Of a DNA stretch of 37,030 nucleotides, positions 25,942 through 34,846 are shown one piece after another. Every line of letters begins with the position of its first letter. Within the stretch, counting starts at the first letter, position 1. The notes under the pieces were generated by a model, which worked only from the letters and a program-made list of their open reading frames with translations, was not told the origin of the DNA and did no database searches. The DNA is taken from assembly GCA_025350305.1 (NCBI GenBank), contig JANXYC010000165.1, positions 1-37,030 on the forward strand. The letters run 5' to 3'. The stretch comes from Cyclobacteriaceae bacterium (GTDB lineage Bacteria > Bacteroidota > Bacteroidia > Cytophagales > Cyclobacteriaceae). The translations under genes and the position numbers were made by a program.

Positions 25942-26724
25942 GTGGCCAAATCATTTCCCAAACTTACCGGCCTAAAAGAGTTTTTGGATAGTAAGGCAGA
26001 TCAATACAACCGCCCCGGGTTTATTGTAAACGATCCGATCTCTATTCCGCACCTCTTCACAAAAAAACAGGACATAGAAATATCTGGTTTATTTGCGGCC
26101 ATACTCGCCTGGGGTCAACGCATCACCATCATTAATAATTGCCAAGACCTCCTGACGAAGATGGACCGGGCTCCTCATGATTTCATTCTCAATCACCAGT
26201 CGCAGGATTTGCAGCGATTGGTGGATTTCAAACACCGCACTTTCAATTTCACAGACCTGCATTATTTTATGACTTTCCTTCAATTGTATTACCGGAGCCA
26301 TTCATCATTAGAAGATCTTTTTCTTGTCGGTCACGAGGAGATTACGGTTGAAAAAGGATTGATTAATTTCCACCACCAGTTTTTTACACTTCCGGACTTC
26401 CCCACCCGGACACGAAAACACATAGCGACCCCTGAACGAAAATCTGCCTGCAAACGCATCAATATGTATTTGCGCTGGATGGTGCGACAGGACCGGCAGG
26501 GTGTTGATTTTGGGATATGGCAAAGAATTTCTCCAAGGCAGTTGGTGTGCCCTGTCGATCTTCACGTGGAGCGGGTGGCCAGAAAGCTTAACTTGATAAA
26601 ATTCAGGCCATTAAATTGGCAAACAGCCCTTGATCTTACGGCCCAACTCAGAAAATTTGATGCGCTTGATCCCGCCAAATATGATTTTGCATTGTTTGGT
26701 TTGGGGATAGAAGAGAAATTTTAA
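25942..26724 (+). CDS. TIGR02757-family protein (DUF2400)
   Basis: A 260-residue cytosolic protein of the uncharacterised TIGR02757 family, common in Bacteroidota. The GTG at 25942 is the first usable start. Seen blocks: NDPISIPHLFTKKQDIEISG, FAAILAWGQRITIINN, KRINMYLRWMVR and CPVDLHVERVARKLNLI, then DPAKYDFALFGLGI at the end. The PVDLHVxRVARKL block resembles the helix-hairpin-helix/Asp region of HhH-GPD DNA glycosylases, so a DNA-repair-like fold is possible but unproven. The stop lies 16 bp from the end of a pseudogene on the other strand. Confidence 0.85.
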   Translation: MAKSFPKLTGLKEFLDSKADQYNRPGFIVNDPISIPHLFTKKQDIEISGLFAAILAWGQRITIINNCQDLLTKMDRAPHDFILNHQSQDLQRLVDFKHRTFNFTDLHYFMTFLQLYYRSHSSLEDLFLVGHEEITVEKGLINFHHQFFTLPDFPTRTRKHIATPERKSACKRINMYLRWMVRQDRQGVDFGIWQRISPRQLVCPVDLHVERVARKLNLIKFRPLNWQTALDLTAQLRKFDALDPAKYDFALFGLGIEEKF

Positions 26725-26740
26725 TGCTCAATGTTATTAT

Positions 26741-27220
26741 TTATTGAGGCGGTTCGTTAACCTTCAACCAATATGAACCGAGATCAGAAATTGTTTTTTT
26801 TGAACTCATCGGACGCCACAGATTTTACCACGTAGCCGTTTGCTCCCAGATCATAACATTCATTTATATCTGCATCTTCTTTGGAGGAGCTAAGCACTAC
26901 TACCGGAATTTTCCGGGTTCTCTCATTTTTTTTAATTCTCATAAGACATTCCTTGCCATGAACCCTCGGCATTTTTAAGGGCATTTCTAAAAACCTTGCC
27001 TTTTATGGCCTCAACCCGTGGAAGAGAAGGGTACAAGGAGTTTTTAGAGATGCCCTTAAATCAATCAGGATAATCCTTGGTATCTTTTTAACCTGCCTCC
27101 CCTGATACTTCCCTTCACCAAAAAAAGAAAATCCAGCGCTTCGGCTCCGTCTTTGACATGTAAAAGTTGGTTAACCAGCTTGTTTTTCTTTAACGCGCGA
27201 ATGATCATTTCGGCATTGCT
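26741..27220 (-). pseudogene. Rcp1-type response regulator, broken
   Basis: A single-domain receiver gene broken by a mobile element and two homopolymer frameshifts. Reading the minus strand from 27220: [33 protein letters not shown], then a run of seven T that shifts frame. The frame resumes as [20 protein letters not shown], with the phosphoacceptor Asp, interrupted by the element at 26979-27055. It continues as LKMPRVHGKECLMRIKK, PVVVLSSSKEDADINECYD and GANGYVVKSVASDEF, then an eight-A run (26794-26801) shifts frame again before SDLGSYWLKVNEPPQ and stop 26741-26743. These blocks match Rcp1-like regulators partnered with phytochrome-type kinases. Confidence 0.85.
26975..27059. mobile_element. 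MITE-like element with TTAA target repeats
   Basis: A 77-bp non-coding element (26979-27055) between two TTAA copies (26975-26978, 27056-27059). Its ends are imperfect inverted repeats: GGGCATTTCTAAAAACCTTG on the left, GGGCATCTCTAAAAACTCCTTG (minus strand) on the right (one mismatch, one 2-base gap). Removing it with one TTAA restores the receiver reading frame LIDLKMPRV. TTAA fits the YTAR target of IS5-group transposases, so it may be an internally deleted IS5-family derivative. No transposase remains. Confidence 0.8.
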
Positions 27221-27280
27221 GGCATACCGCATATCGAAACCAGCTCCGTTATCCTTAATGTAATAATCGATTTCTCCTCC
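27221..27280 (-). pseudogene. Histidine kinase ATPase fragment
   Basis: Directly after the tsaC stop, the minus strand reads [20 protein letters not shown], the G1/N box (DNGAGFDM) of a histidine kinase ATP-binding domain of the type found in phytochrome-like kinases. It then continues in the same frame, without the rest of the kinase, into [12 protein letters not shown] of the response regulator. The kinase tail and the regulator's first residues were therefore lost in one deletion. The 5' part of the kinase is also gone, replaced by tsaC. Confidence 0.75.
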
Positions 27281-28246
27281 TTATACCTGATCGTCAGACG
27301 CCGCCCGGCGCAGGCGATCATTTATGGCCCTGCCTAATCCTACATTGGGAACTTCTTCCGCCAGGACTATATCAATATTCATGTAATCGAATTGCCGCAG
27401 CATGAAGAAAAGATTGCGAGCCGCTTCATTTAAGTCGCCCGAAGAAGATAGGATGAGATGAAAATCCGAACTGATTCCTGTCACATTGTTTTGAAAGGAA
27501 AGGATACCGTAACGATCGACGGGATATTTCTTTGCCAGTTCCTGAATATCTCCCAATAAAAACTTCTTCCGCGGCGCGTAATGACTTTTCAATTGACCCG
27601 GCGCCTGGGGTTGCGAAGTGGAGTGAGCCCGCACATTGACTTTTCCAATGACGGATTCAATTTGCTCGAGGCTTACGCCACCCAACCTGTAAATGACCGC
27701 CTGCTGGTCCTCCCATCCTACGATCGTTGATTCAATTCCTATCTGGCATCGGCCACCGTCGAGAATATAGGAAATTTTTCCTCCGAGTTGGTCTTGCACG
27801 TGCTGTGCAGAGGTTGGACTTACATAACCAAACGGGTTTGCACTGGGCGCCGCCAGTGGGAATGTAATCTGTTGCAACAAGGCCAGTGTTAACGGATGAT
27901 CCGGACAACGAATACCAACGCGATCGAGGCCCGCTGTAACCAGATCGGGTATGATTTCTTTTTTAGCGAGCAAGAGCGTAAGCGGTCCGGGCCAAAAACG
28001 ACGGACAAGTTGTTCGGCTTGCTTGGGAATTCCCGCAACAAAGGAATGGGCAGCTTTAAGCGATGAAACATGAACAATCAAAGGGTCAAAGGAAGGACGA
28101 TTTTTCACAAGAAATATTTTGGCAACAGTCGTGGGATCAAGAGCATTCCCGGCAAGACCATAAACTGTTTCAGTTGGAATAGCAACCAACTCGCCTTTCT
28201 CTAAGAGTTGTTTTGCTTGCTGAATGTCCTGCCCGATAGTAGCCAT
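27281..28246 (-). CDS. Threonylcarbamoyl-AMP synthase (Sua5 type)
   Basis: L-threonylcarbamoyladenylate synthase, 321 residues, cytosolic. It uses L-threonine, bicarbonate and ATP in the first step of tRNA t6A37 modification. The N-terminal YrdC domain has IPTETVYGLAGNA (23-35), KNRPSFDPLIVHV and SANPFGYVSPTSA. The extra C-terminal Sua5 domain follows APGQLKSHYAPRKKF and ends GLGRAINDRLRRAAS. Length and domains fit Sua5/YwlC rather than short TsaC. Its last codons abut a histidine-kinase fragment (stop TAA 27281-27283), so the final residues (SDDQV) may be altered by the old deletion. Confidence 0.93.
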   Translation of the reverse strand: MATIGQDIQQAKQLLEKGELVAIPTETVYGLAGNALDPTTVAKIFLVKNRPSFDPLIVHVSSLKAAHSFVAGIPKQAEQLVRRFWPGPLTLLLAKKEIIPDLVTAGLDRVGIRCPDHPLTLALLQQITFPLAAPSANPFGYVSPTSAQHVQDQLGGKISYILDGGRCQIGIESTIVGWEDQQAVIYRLGGVSLEQIESVIGKVNVRAHSTSQPQAPGQLKSHYAPRKKFLLGDIQELAKKYPVDRYGILSFQNNVTGISSDFHLILSSSGDLNEAARNLFFMLRQFDYMNIDIVLAEEVPNVGLGRAINDRLRRAASDDQV

Positions 28247-28307
28247 AGGACGAAGTTACGAATGATTCGTTGTTGGTTGTGAAGGAATTTATTTGCAATT
28301 AAATTCA

Positions 28308-28862
28308 TCATTTGTAATTCATCATTCCCAACACCTTATCTCGCATTCGCAGAATCGATTTTTCACTTGTGTGCTTCTCCAGATTATGGAGCGACACCCA
28401 TTTCACATCGTGTGATTCTTCACTGACGATGATTTTTTCCAGTATGGAAGCTTTCACTAAATAACGGATATCGTAATGATCATGCAACGGGAAATCTTTC
28501 CCGGCGGGAATGGGGTGGATGTCAATGTCAAATATCCCGGTGGCGACCAGCGTCAGGTTGAGCAAGCCCGTTTCTTCGTTCGCCTCACCCAGAGCCACCT
28601 GTGCTACGTTGGTATCACCATCGGCATGGCCACCCGGTTGAAGCCATTTGTTGAGCTTGGCGTGATGCACCAAAAGTGTTTGCGTGAGATCTTCCGATAT
28701 AATAAAGGCTGACCCGGTGATATGGCCTGGCAGGTGCGCTCGCTGAAAAGCGTCAGGGTGGGTGAGGAGTTGGAGAAATTTATTTATAAAGGACGCTTCG
28801 TCTGGATAAGAAGTTGAATAGTGACGGATTCGCCCCGCCAGCGACTCATCCATTGTCGTCAT
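28308..28862 (-). CDS. Nudix hydrolase
   Basis: A 184-residue Nudix-fold hydrolase cutting nucleoside-diphosphate-linked or related substrates; the exact substrate cannot be told. The Nudix box is at 77-100, GGHADGDTNVAQVALGEANE then ETGLL. It keeps the EANEETG metal-binding helix, but the usual first Glu and the REU Arg are changed (Asn, Gly), a pattern seen in the GGHADGD subgroup. The ATG at 28862 overlaps the stop of the small secreted protein gene upstream (ATGA); a second ATG at 28853 is also possible. The 3' end carries a repeated AATTCATCATT word. Confidence 0.88.
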   Translation of the reverse strand: MTTMDESLAGRIRHYSTSYPDEASFINKFLQLLTHPDAFQRAHLPGHITGSAFIISEDLTQTLLVHHAKLNKWLQPGGHADGDTNVAQVALGEANEETGLLNLTLVATGIFDIDIHPIPAGKDFPLHDHYDIRYLVKASILEKIIVSEESHDVKWVSLHNLEKHTSEKSILRMRDKVLGMMNYK

Positions 28863-29206
28863 TGAATCACAACGGTTGCTTTGTTGAATCGTTTCGCTTC
28901 CAATTTTCCGGTCTGCTCACCCCCACCTGCATTGTCCTTGGCATCTTTGCGGGCCAATATGTAATAAGCAATTGCTTTCAGGTTTTTGAATTTCACAATC
29001 CCCTTGGGGTCAGTCACACCTTCTGCTGCTGCATTTTTCTCAGCAGTATAGTCAGCCTCCTTTTCAAAGATCTTCACGGTGGCGCCTTCCACTGTATTCC
29101 CGAGCTCATCACGCACGGTTAATGTCAAAGAAGTTTTGATGATCTGTGCCTCTGCGGTTAAGGTAACCAGGACTACTAAGAAGAAGAGAAGTGTGATTTT
29201 TTTCAT
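28859..29206 (-). CDS. Small secreted carboxypeptidase-regulatory-like protein
   Basis: A 115-residue protein with a clear signal peptide (about 1-20, MKKITLLFFLVVLVTLTAEA). One beta-sandwich domain follows, of the CarboxypepD_reg/transthyretin-like sort (SLTLTVRDELGNTVEGATVK, 26-45, then GVTDPKGIVKFKNLKAIAYY). Such domains are widespread in Bacteroidota exported proteins and often carry no catalytic function. The stop overlaps the Nudix start. Its function is unknown. Confidence 0.75.
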   Translation of the reverse strand: MKKITLLFFLVVLVTLTAEAQIIKTSLTLTVRDELGNTVEGATVKIFEKEADYTAEKNAAAEGVTDPKGIVKFKNLKAIAYYILARKDAKDNAGGGEQTGKLEAKRFNKATVVIQ

Positions 29207-29258
29207 TTAAGAATTTTTTAGAATTATTTTGTGAACGCTGCAGGTCTGATAGCAGAAT

Positions 29259-29376
29259 TTAACCGCAGAGGTCGCAAAGATAATTACGCAGAGGACGCAG
29301 AGTTAAATGTTTTTTGATATTTGTTTTCTGCCTTCTTCGCGTCCTTGGCGTCCTTCTTTGCGGGCTCTGTGGTTAA
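29259..29376. repeat. CGCAGAG-type inverted repeat element
   Basis: TTAACCGCAGAGGTCGCAAAGA (arm 1, 29259-29280) faces TCTTTGCGGGCTCTGTGGTTAA (arm 2, 29355-29376), an imperfect 22-bp inverted repeat. Between them are more GACGCAGAG and GCGTCCTTGGCGTCC words that pair partly. It ends at the stop of the large secreted protein gene. It is a widespread type of extragenic repeat in Bacteroidota and other bacteria, and could also act as a hairpin between the two genes. Confidence 0.6.
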
Positions 29377-29377
29377 G

Positions 29378-32300
29378 TCACCGAAGCAAAGCCACCCCGC
29401 CTCGCTTCTCCAGCACTCCGCGTTCCGGATGAAAGGCACTCACATATCTGATCACATAGGCATACGAACCCCCCGGCAGTGGCTGACTCAGACTGTTATT
29501 AAAGCCACCATTCCATTTGAAATTCCGGTCATTGGAAGTAAAGACCAATTCACCCCAACGGTTATACAGGAAGACCTGGAAGTTCTCGGTTATGAAGAAG
29601 GAAAAAACATAAAAATCTTTGTTTTCTGTGATGGAAGAACTTGGCCGGAACGCATTCGGTACTTCAATTTTTGGAATACATTCGTTCCTCACCTCCGTCT
29701 CATCCGGTGCTACACACCCGAACGAATTGGTGAGATCCACACGGTACTTCCCCTGACTGGTGGCATTGTAAACACGCTGGGTGTAATTGATGCTTAACTC
29801 ATTCTTGAACCAGCTGTATTTCGCAAAATTTCCCGGATCGAGATCAACATTGTTGGTTTTGGGATCTTTATTTTCCACATCATTGCAAATGACTTCACGG
29901 TTAGGCAGTTTACCAACGGGTAACGGAGCCTTCGTGACCGTCAGCTGTGCGCTAGCTTTGCACCCTGGCTTTGAGATCTCTACTTTATATGTTGCTGCAT
30001 CTGACTGACTGAGAGTGGATGTTGTTGCCCCACTGATCGAAGCATTGTCTTTAAACCATGCATAGGTAACCCCCGCCGCTGTGGTCGTGGACGTCAGGAT
30101 AAAGGGCTTATTGTCATCGCAGGCAGGTGTGGCTGATAGCCCTGCGTCGACGAATCCCTGAACTTGTACAGACTTCGGCGGATTACTCCGGTATGCGCAC
30201 CCATTGAGTGCGTTAACTGCTTCAGCCTGATACGAAGCGCCATTTTCTGACAACCCCAATACAATCTGTTGACCTAACAGGGCCGGCTGGAATACGCCAG
30301 ACTTATACCATCGATAGGTGTAATTGCCGGAAGGGGTGGCACTGAGGATGACATTATTTTGGCAGGGATCGCTTTGCGTGAAATCGACCGCGGGGTTGTC
30401 AAGAACAACGTTCGTGCTTTGGGTGTTTGGACATGACCCGGCAGCAGTAGCGGTGACTGAATAGGTAAAGGACCCGCTTCCTGAAACGGTAATGGATGAG
30501 CCATTCACGGGTCCAACAATTCCTGGACCTGTCCACACATACGAAGTGGCAGGACCGGATGCCGAGATTGTTGGGGGCGTAGTACAAACATTTGGCGTGA
30601 CCGTGACAGCAATTGGCGGGTTGGGAGTAACGGCAAAGTTGTTGATGGTAAAAATACATCCGGCAACATCCGTCAATTGTATTGTATAAGTTCCGGATTT
30701 CAAGGGCGTCGCCACATTGAAGGGAGAAGGACCTGGTGCCGAAGTAGGACCAATGATTTGCTGCGTGGCATTGTTGGTGACCTGATACTGTACAGGAAAC
30801 CCTAATGTGGTAGTTACTTGAATTGTTTCAGGATCGCAAAAAGTGGTTGCCGCAGCGGTTGCCGAACCCGGCGGTGCGTCGGTTAGCCCAAACGACTGGG
30901 AAATAGTGCATCCTGAAATCTGGTCATTCAGAACACCGGAATATGTGCCTGCTTTTAATGAATTAAAATTGATCGTCTTCGGAGCTGTCTGATCAATTGC
31001 TTGCTGATTGAATGAGCCAGGCCCTGTAATAAAATAAGAGTACGGGCCTGTGGGTGGCGTGGTCGTTTGCAGTTGCAATATCAACACACCAGTTGAACTA
31101 TTACATGCTGTAGGATTTGTGCCGGAAAGTGTAAATAAAGGTGACGCGATGACTGTGAAAATTGCCTGGTCAGTAACGGTACAGGTGGTAATGGGATCCG
31201 TCACTACTACTTTATAAGTAAAGACTCCAGGCAGTGTTACATCCAGTTGGCGGCTCTGTGCGCTTGTGGTACTGCCACCGTTCACAGTCCAAGTATAATT
31301 GGCCCCCGGGTTTTGTGCATTGAGTGCAGTGGTAAATGAATTTTGGCACAAGGTCTGATCGGGCCCAAGGTCCACTTTCGGTTGATTGTCAGCTACCAGC
31401 GTTTGTTGTTTGGACGTGCATCCATTTACGTCGGTGATGGTCACTGAAATAATGGCTTGCTGGGAAATAACGACGGTCTTTGTTTTCTCTCCATCCGACC
31501 ACAAATAGGTGAGGCCTGGAAGATTGCCCGTGTTCGCATCTAATGTCACGGGTCCATTGCAGAGTCCGCTTGCTCCCGGATTCGTTGGCTTCGCCGGTGG
31601 AGCAAAAATGGTTGTTGGTTTAAGTAATGTGGTGTCTAGTCCGCAACGGTTGGTGAGCCGCATGGAAACATTGTAGGTGCCGGCTGCCGCATAGGTATGT
31701 TGTGGTGATGCTTGCGTGTCACTTCCCCCATCGCCAAAAAACCAGGAGAACTTGTCAATCGCATCGGTGGCGGTGCCCACAAATTTCGTTGGACTTCCAA
31801 GGCATACACCGGCAACATCAATGGAAGGTCCGCCGGTTGCATTGGAGATTTGTTGAATAAAATTTGGCAACCCCAGCCTGCTGTTGGTGCCCGGTGCCAA
31901 AGCAAAGCCATTGAAATTGAAGCCTGATAACTTGGTCGTGTCTTCGGTGGCTTGGATAGTGCCCAATACGTTGCTTCCATTGATGGCTAGGTAGATCTGC
32001 CCGTCGGGAGCTAGTTCAATAGCGCCTAACTCCAACGACTTCTGAACACGCTGCTTTAAATAAACATGGCCAATGGAATCGATAAAATATTCAAATATTT
32101 CCGAAGGTGTAGGGTTTCCTTTTACAGTAACAAAAAGTTTATTGCCGGCTTGTGAAAATTCCACACCATATACCTGCCCAGTTGGTTGCTTCAAATCAAT
32201 CTTCCTGTAGTTGGTGAGCTTACCGGTGGTGTCGTTAAGGTGAAAGAGCTCCACCACGTTACTGGTGCCGGGAGTGGATAAGGCTACGGCAAGATTGTTT

Positions 32301-34537
32301 TTTGGACCTAGTCTCATATATCCTTCCCCGTTGGCCAGGTTGCTAAAACTGTGGTCAGAACCAATCGCCGTCAATATTGGATCACCAATACCAGCCGACG
32401 TAATTGAATAAACACGGAAGGTGTTGTTGCCATATTCATGAATAACAAGCCATTTGCCGCTGGCAGTAATTCGCTCCGTTCCTTTGCTAAAAAGTGTTTG
32501 ATCCTGGATCACGACGGCCCCCGTGCCTGCATTCTTTTTCAAATCAAAAAGTGAATACTTGACAGTATTCGTTCCCGAGCTAATATCTTCAGTGGTAAAG
32601 ATGTAATAGAGCGTTTCGTCGCCCGGCACAGGCACAATGATCGATGATTGCGCGGAGGTGGGATTTCCGCCAATATTGGTGGTAATCAACAGATCCTTTT
32701 TATTATAAACGTTTGAACCATCCGTGTAAAAAATAGGTTTCCCGTTGCGATCGCAAACAATGGCGCAACCTTCAGGTGCGTTCATCGAACTGTTGCTGAG
32801 CGCGACCGGTGGTGGTTTGTTGAAATCAATGCCTGCTTTATTTCCAAAATACCAAATGTTAGAGCGTTGATCTTGAAGTCTATATTCTTTAACGTTTACA
32901 CCCGCATAGGCAGAGCAACCGGAAGCATCAGCGACAACAACGTAGTAATAACCAGCCGAATCCGGTCTTAACGTGGCCCCCACGTTACCATTGGACCAGA
33001 TGTAAGAAACAGGGGTGCCACCCGTCACCTTTACTGTCACAGAGAATCGTTTTGGGGATGATGAACCGCGTGGCGGAGGAAATTCACTGCGACAGGCAGT
33101 GGTGTCTTGTACCAGGTTTAATTTCAATGCAAATGCTGTAATTGGAACTGGCAATGTTGTGGATTGAGTTTGACCCTGATAGAATGCCGTAAGTTTTACA
33201 TTGAATGTTTGTGCCTTACCGAATTTGTGTACAGGGCTCCAGGCTTTTGATCCGCTCAGGTCTCCAAAATCCCAACGCACACTATCAGCACCGGGTTGGA
33301 TATCCGGAAAAAAGGTTGTGTTATTGTTTTGGCACGAGCCGATAAACGTAAAGTTGACGATGAGATTTACTTTTGGCTTTGACGCAAAGGATGAAAACTG
33401 TGTGCCGGCAAAACTTGTCGCGGTAAGTTGCGCGGGTTTGTATTTTACCTGGCTGGCAATGGTGTCTGGTTTTGTAATTTCTCCCAACAAGATCGGGCCA
33501 CCTGCGACGGACTGGTACAGATGGTAAATAGAACTGTCAGGGGTAATTTGCACGCCGAAGCTTCTGAAGATCGCAGCTGGCAAAACGGACTTAAGTGTTG
33601 TACTTGGATTCTGATAATCGAATTGCAACAGATCGGCGGCTACACCGGGCTCACCATAGCGGGAGAGATAAAGGAAATCTCCAGTCAGTGACCATTCAAT
33701 GTCATAGATGGATTGATTGGTTGCCGTTGGCAAACCGGAATTTAAAATGTAACGGTCAAATGATAAGATACCGGCGGCGGCGTCCAAATCAAGAATGAGT
33801 GCATCGGTGTTAGTGTCCTGGGCGGACACGGCAATTTTCTTTTTACCTGCATGATAAGCAAAGTTGGCAACCGTTATCGGGTACGGCGACAAGCCGGAGG
33901 TCGTAGTGGTTACAAAGGTGCCTGTATAGCTGGCGGCATTAATTAGTGTGGAGGAATATATTAGTGAGTTTACCTGTTGTGTGATCAACCAAAAGTCGGT
34001 GCCATTGGTATGTGGTACGATGATCATTCCCTCCGAACGATTGACAAGGCCGGTGGCTGTATTTTTCGATTCCAGATCACCCAGGGCCAAGGCGGGAAAA
34101 CCTGCATTTCCAAAAAGATTCATGTCAACTACGCTCACACTAATGGCGCCGCCTGTGGTGAAATTCGCGGTGTTGCTGAAAAGGAAATACTTGTTGGTAT
34201 TCGCTGGGCCGGGCACAGGGCAAACAGCTACTGGCTGATTTGCATTAGTATTCCCATTCAGACCAAATCCGAGGGGCATTCGTGTGTGAGAGGCATCGTA
34301 AACTAATTGCCCGTCTGTATAGAATAGCAGGTTGGCATTCGCCGGATCAGAGACTGTGGCGCTGCCACCGCTTCCAAACGGGATGGCCTTCTGGACAATG
34401 GCCGGCTTGGCGCTGGTCCTGTTAAAACGAATGCCCTGAGTGGAACTGCCGAAATACCAATTATAGCGTTCCAGGTTTTGTGAAAAACCGGTCACTGTCA
34501 CCAGGCTAAAAAAAATGAAAAGGAATAGGGTTCGCAT
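29378..34537 (-). CDS. Giant T9SS cargo protein with PKD and CHU_C domains
   Basis: A secreted surface protein of about 1,719 residues. I prefer the ATG at 34537, which places the signal peptide (MRTLFLFIFFSLVTVTGFSQ) at the N-terminus; an ATG at 34567 would add ten residues. Two related modules of about 370 residues begin with WYFG...GI.FN (near 22 and 560) and contain FYTDG and VYD/N; they may be propeller-like. PKD domains lie near 417 (WDFGDLSGS) and 932 (FFGDGG). From about 1,045 to 1,600 come repeated Ig-like/SprB-type segments. The end (about 1,622-1,719) is a CHU_C sorting domain, VPNAFRPSS...FLYNRWGELVF...WNG. It is probably exported by T9SS; a role in adhesion or gliding is inferred. 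Confidence 0.88.
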   Translation of the reverse strand: MRTLFLFIFFSLVTVTGFSQNLERYNWYFGSSTQGIRFNRTSAKPAIVQKAIPFGSGGSATVSDPANANLLFYTDGQLVYDASHTRMPLGFGLNGNTNANQPVAVCPVPGPANTNKYFLFSNTANFTTGGAISVSVVDMNLFGNAGFPALALGDLESKNTATGLVNRSEGMIIVPHTNGTDFWLITQQVNSLIYSSTLINAASYTGTFVTTTTSGLSPYPITVANFAYHAGKKKIAVSAQDTNTDALILDLDAAAGILSFDRYILNSGLPTATNQSIYDIEWSLTGDFLYLSRYGEPGVAADLLQFDYQNPSTTLKSVLPAAIFRSFGVQITPDSSIYHLYQSVAGGPILLGEITKPDTIASQVKYKPAQLTATSFAGTQFSSFASKPKVNLIVNFTFIGSCQNNNTTFFPDIQPGADSVRWDFGDLSGSKAWSPVHKFGKAQTFNVKLTAFYQGQTQSTTLPVPITAFALKLNLVQDTTACRSEFPPPRGSSSPKRFSVTVKVTGGTPVSYIWSNGNVGATLRPDSAGYYYVVVADASGCSAYAGVNVKEYRLQDQRSNIWYFGNKAGIDFNKPPPVALSNSSMNAPEGCAIVCDRNGKPIFYTDGSNVYNKKDLLITTNIGGNPTSAQSSIIVPVPGDETLYYIFTTEDISSGTNTVKYSLFDLKKNAGTGAVVIQDQTLFSKGTERITASGKWLVIHEYGNNTFRVYSITSAGIGDPILTAIGSDHSFSNLANGEGYMRLGPKNNLAVALSTPGTSNVVELFHLNDTTGKLTNYRKIDLKQPTGQVYGVEFSQAGNKLFVTVKGNPTPSEIFEYFIDSIGHVYLKQRVQKSLELGAIELAPDGQIYLAINGSNVLGTIQATEDTTKLSGFNFNGFALAPGTNSRLGLPNFIQQISNATGGPSIDVAGVCLGSPTKFVGTATDAIDKFSWFFGDGGSDTQASPQHTYAAAGTYNVSMRLTNRCGLDTTLLKPTTIFAPPAKPTNPGASGLCNGPVTLDANTGNLPGLTYLWSDGEKTKTVVISQQAIISVTITDVNGCTSKQQTLVADNQPKVDLGPDQTLCQNSFTTALNAQNPGANYTWTVNGGSTTSAQSRQLDVTLPGVFTYKVVVTDPITTCTVTDQAIFTVIASPLFTLSGTNPTACNSSTGVLILQLQTTTPPTGPYSYFITGPGSFNQQAIDQTAPKTINFNSLKAGTYSGVLNDQISGCTISQSFGLTDAPPGSATAAATTFCDPETIQVTTTLGFPVQYQVTNNATQQIIGPTSAPGPSPFNVATPLKSGTYTIQLTDVAGCIFTINNFAVTPNPPIAVTVTPNVCTTPPTISASGPATSYVWTGPGIVGPVNGSSITVSGSGSFTYSVTATAAGSCPNTQSTNVVLDNPAVDFTQSDPCQNNVILSATPSGNYTYRWYKSGVFQPALLGQQIVLGLSENGASYQAEAVNALNGCAYRSNPPKSVQVQGFVDAGLSATPACDDNKPFILTSTTTAAGVTYAWFKDNASISGATTSTLSQSDAATYKVEISKPGCKASAQLTVTKAPLPVGKLPNREVICNDVENKDPKTNNVDLDPGNFAKYSWFKNELSINYTQRVYNATSQGKYRVDLTNSFGCVAPDETEVRNECIPKIEVPNAFRPSSSITENKDFYVFSFFITENFQVFLYNRWGELVFTSNDRNFKWNGGFNNSLSQPLPGGSYAYVIRYVSAFHPERGVLEKRGGVALLR

Positions 34538-34709
34538 CCTTGAAGTGTCCGTCATTCGCTCCATCACACAACCTGCTGATTCATATAAACATTTGCAATT
34601 TTAAAACGACCAAACTCCACTAAAGTATATATTTTGGCTGAATTTGTCGTTAAGTAATCAAGTCCGGTGCATTTTTAAGTTGTCGGGTTGGAGTAAAGTC
34701 CAATTTATG

Positions 34710-34739
34710 AATTGTCACTGACTTAAGGCAGTGGCAATT
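34710..34739. other. Hairpin in divergent intergenic region
   Basis: AATTGTCACTG (34710-34720), loop ACTTAAGG, then CAGTGGCAATT (34729-34739): 11 bp with one G-U pair. It sits mid-way between the giant gene and the divergent porP/sprF-like gene. It could be a regulator site or leader hairpin; the T-run after it is too short for a strong terminator. The rest of 34568-34846 shows no gene. Confidence 0.45.
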
Positions 34740-34846
34740 TTGAGATAATATATAATGGCTTTAGCCCAATTGAATGGTTTCTATAACAATTTGAAAGGCC
34801 CTCAAGCTATTTTCATAAGACAATCAAATAGATTTACTTTGCTCAG

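Noticed and set aside
29259-29376. Insertion-sequence ends
   Set aside because: Inverted arms are present, but there is no target duplication or transposase, and the internal words are themselves repetitive; more like an extragenic repeat.
29321-29797. A 158-codon plus-strand open frame
   Set aside because: Antisense to the CHU_C end of the giant protein; no signal or domain of its own.
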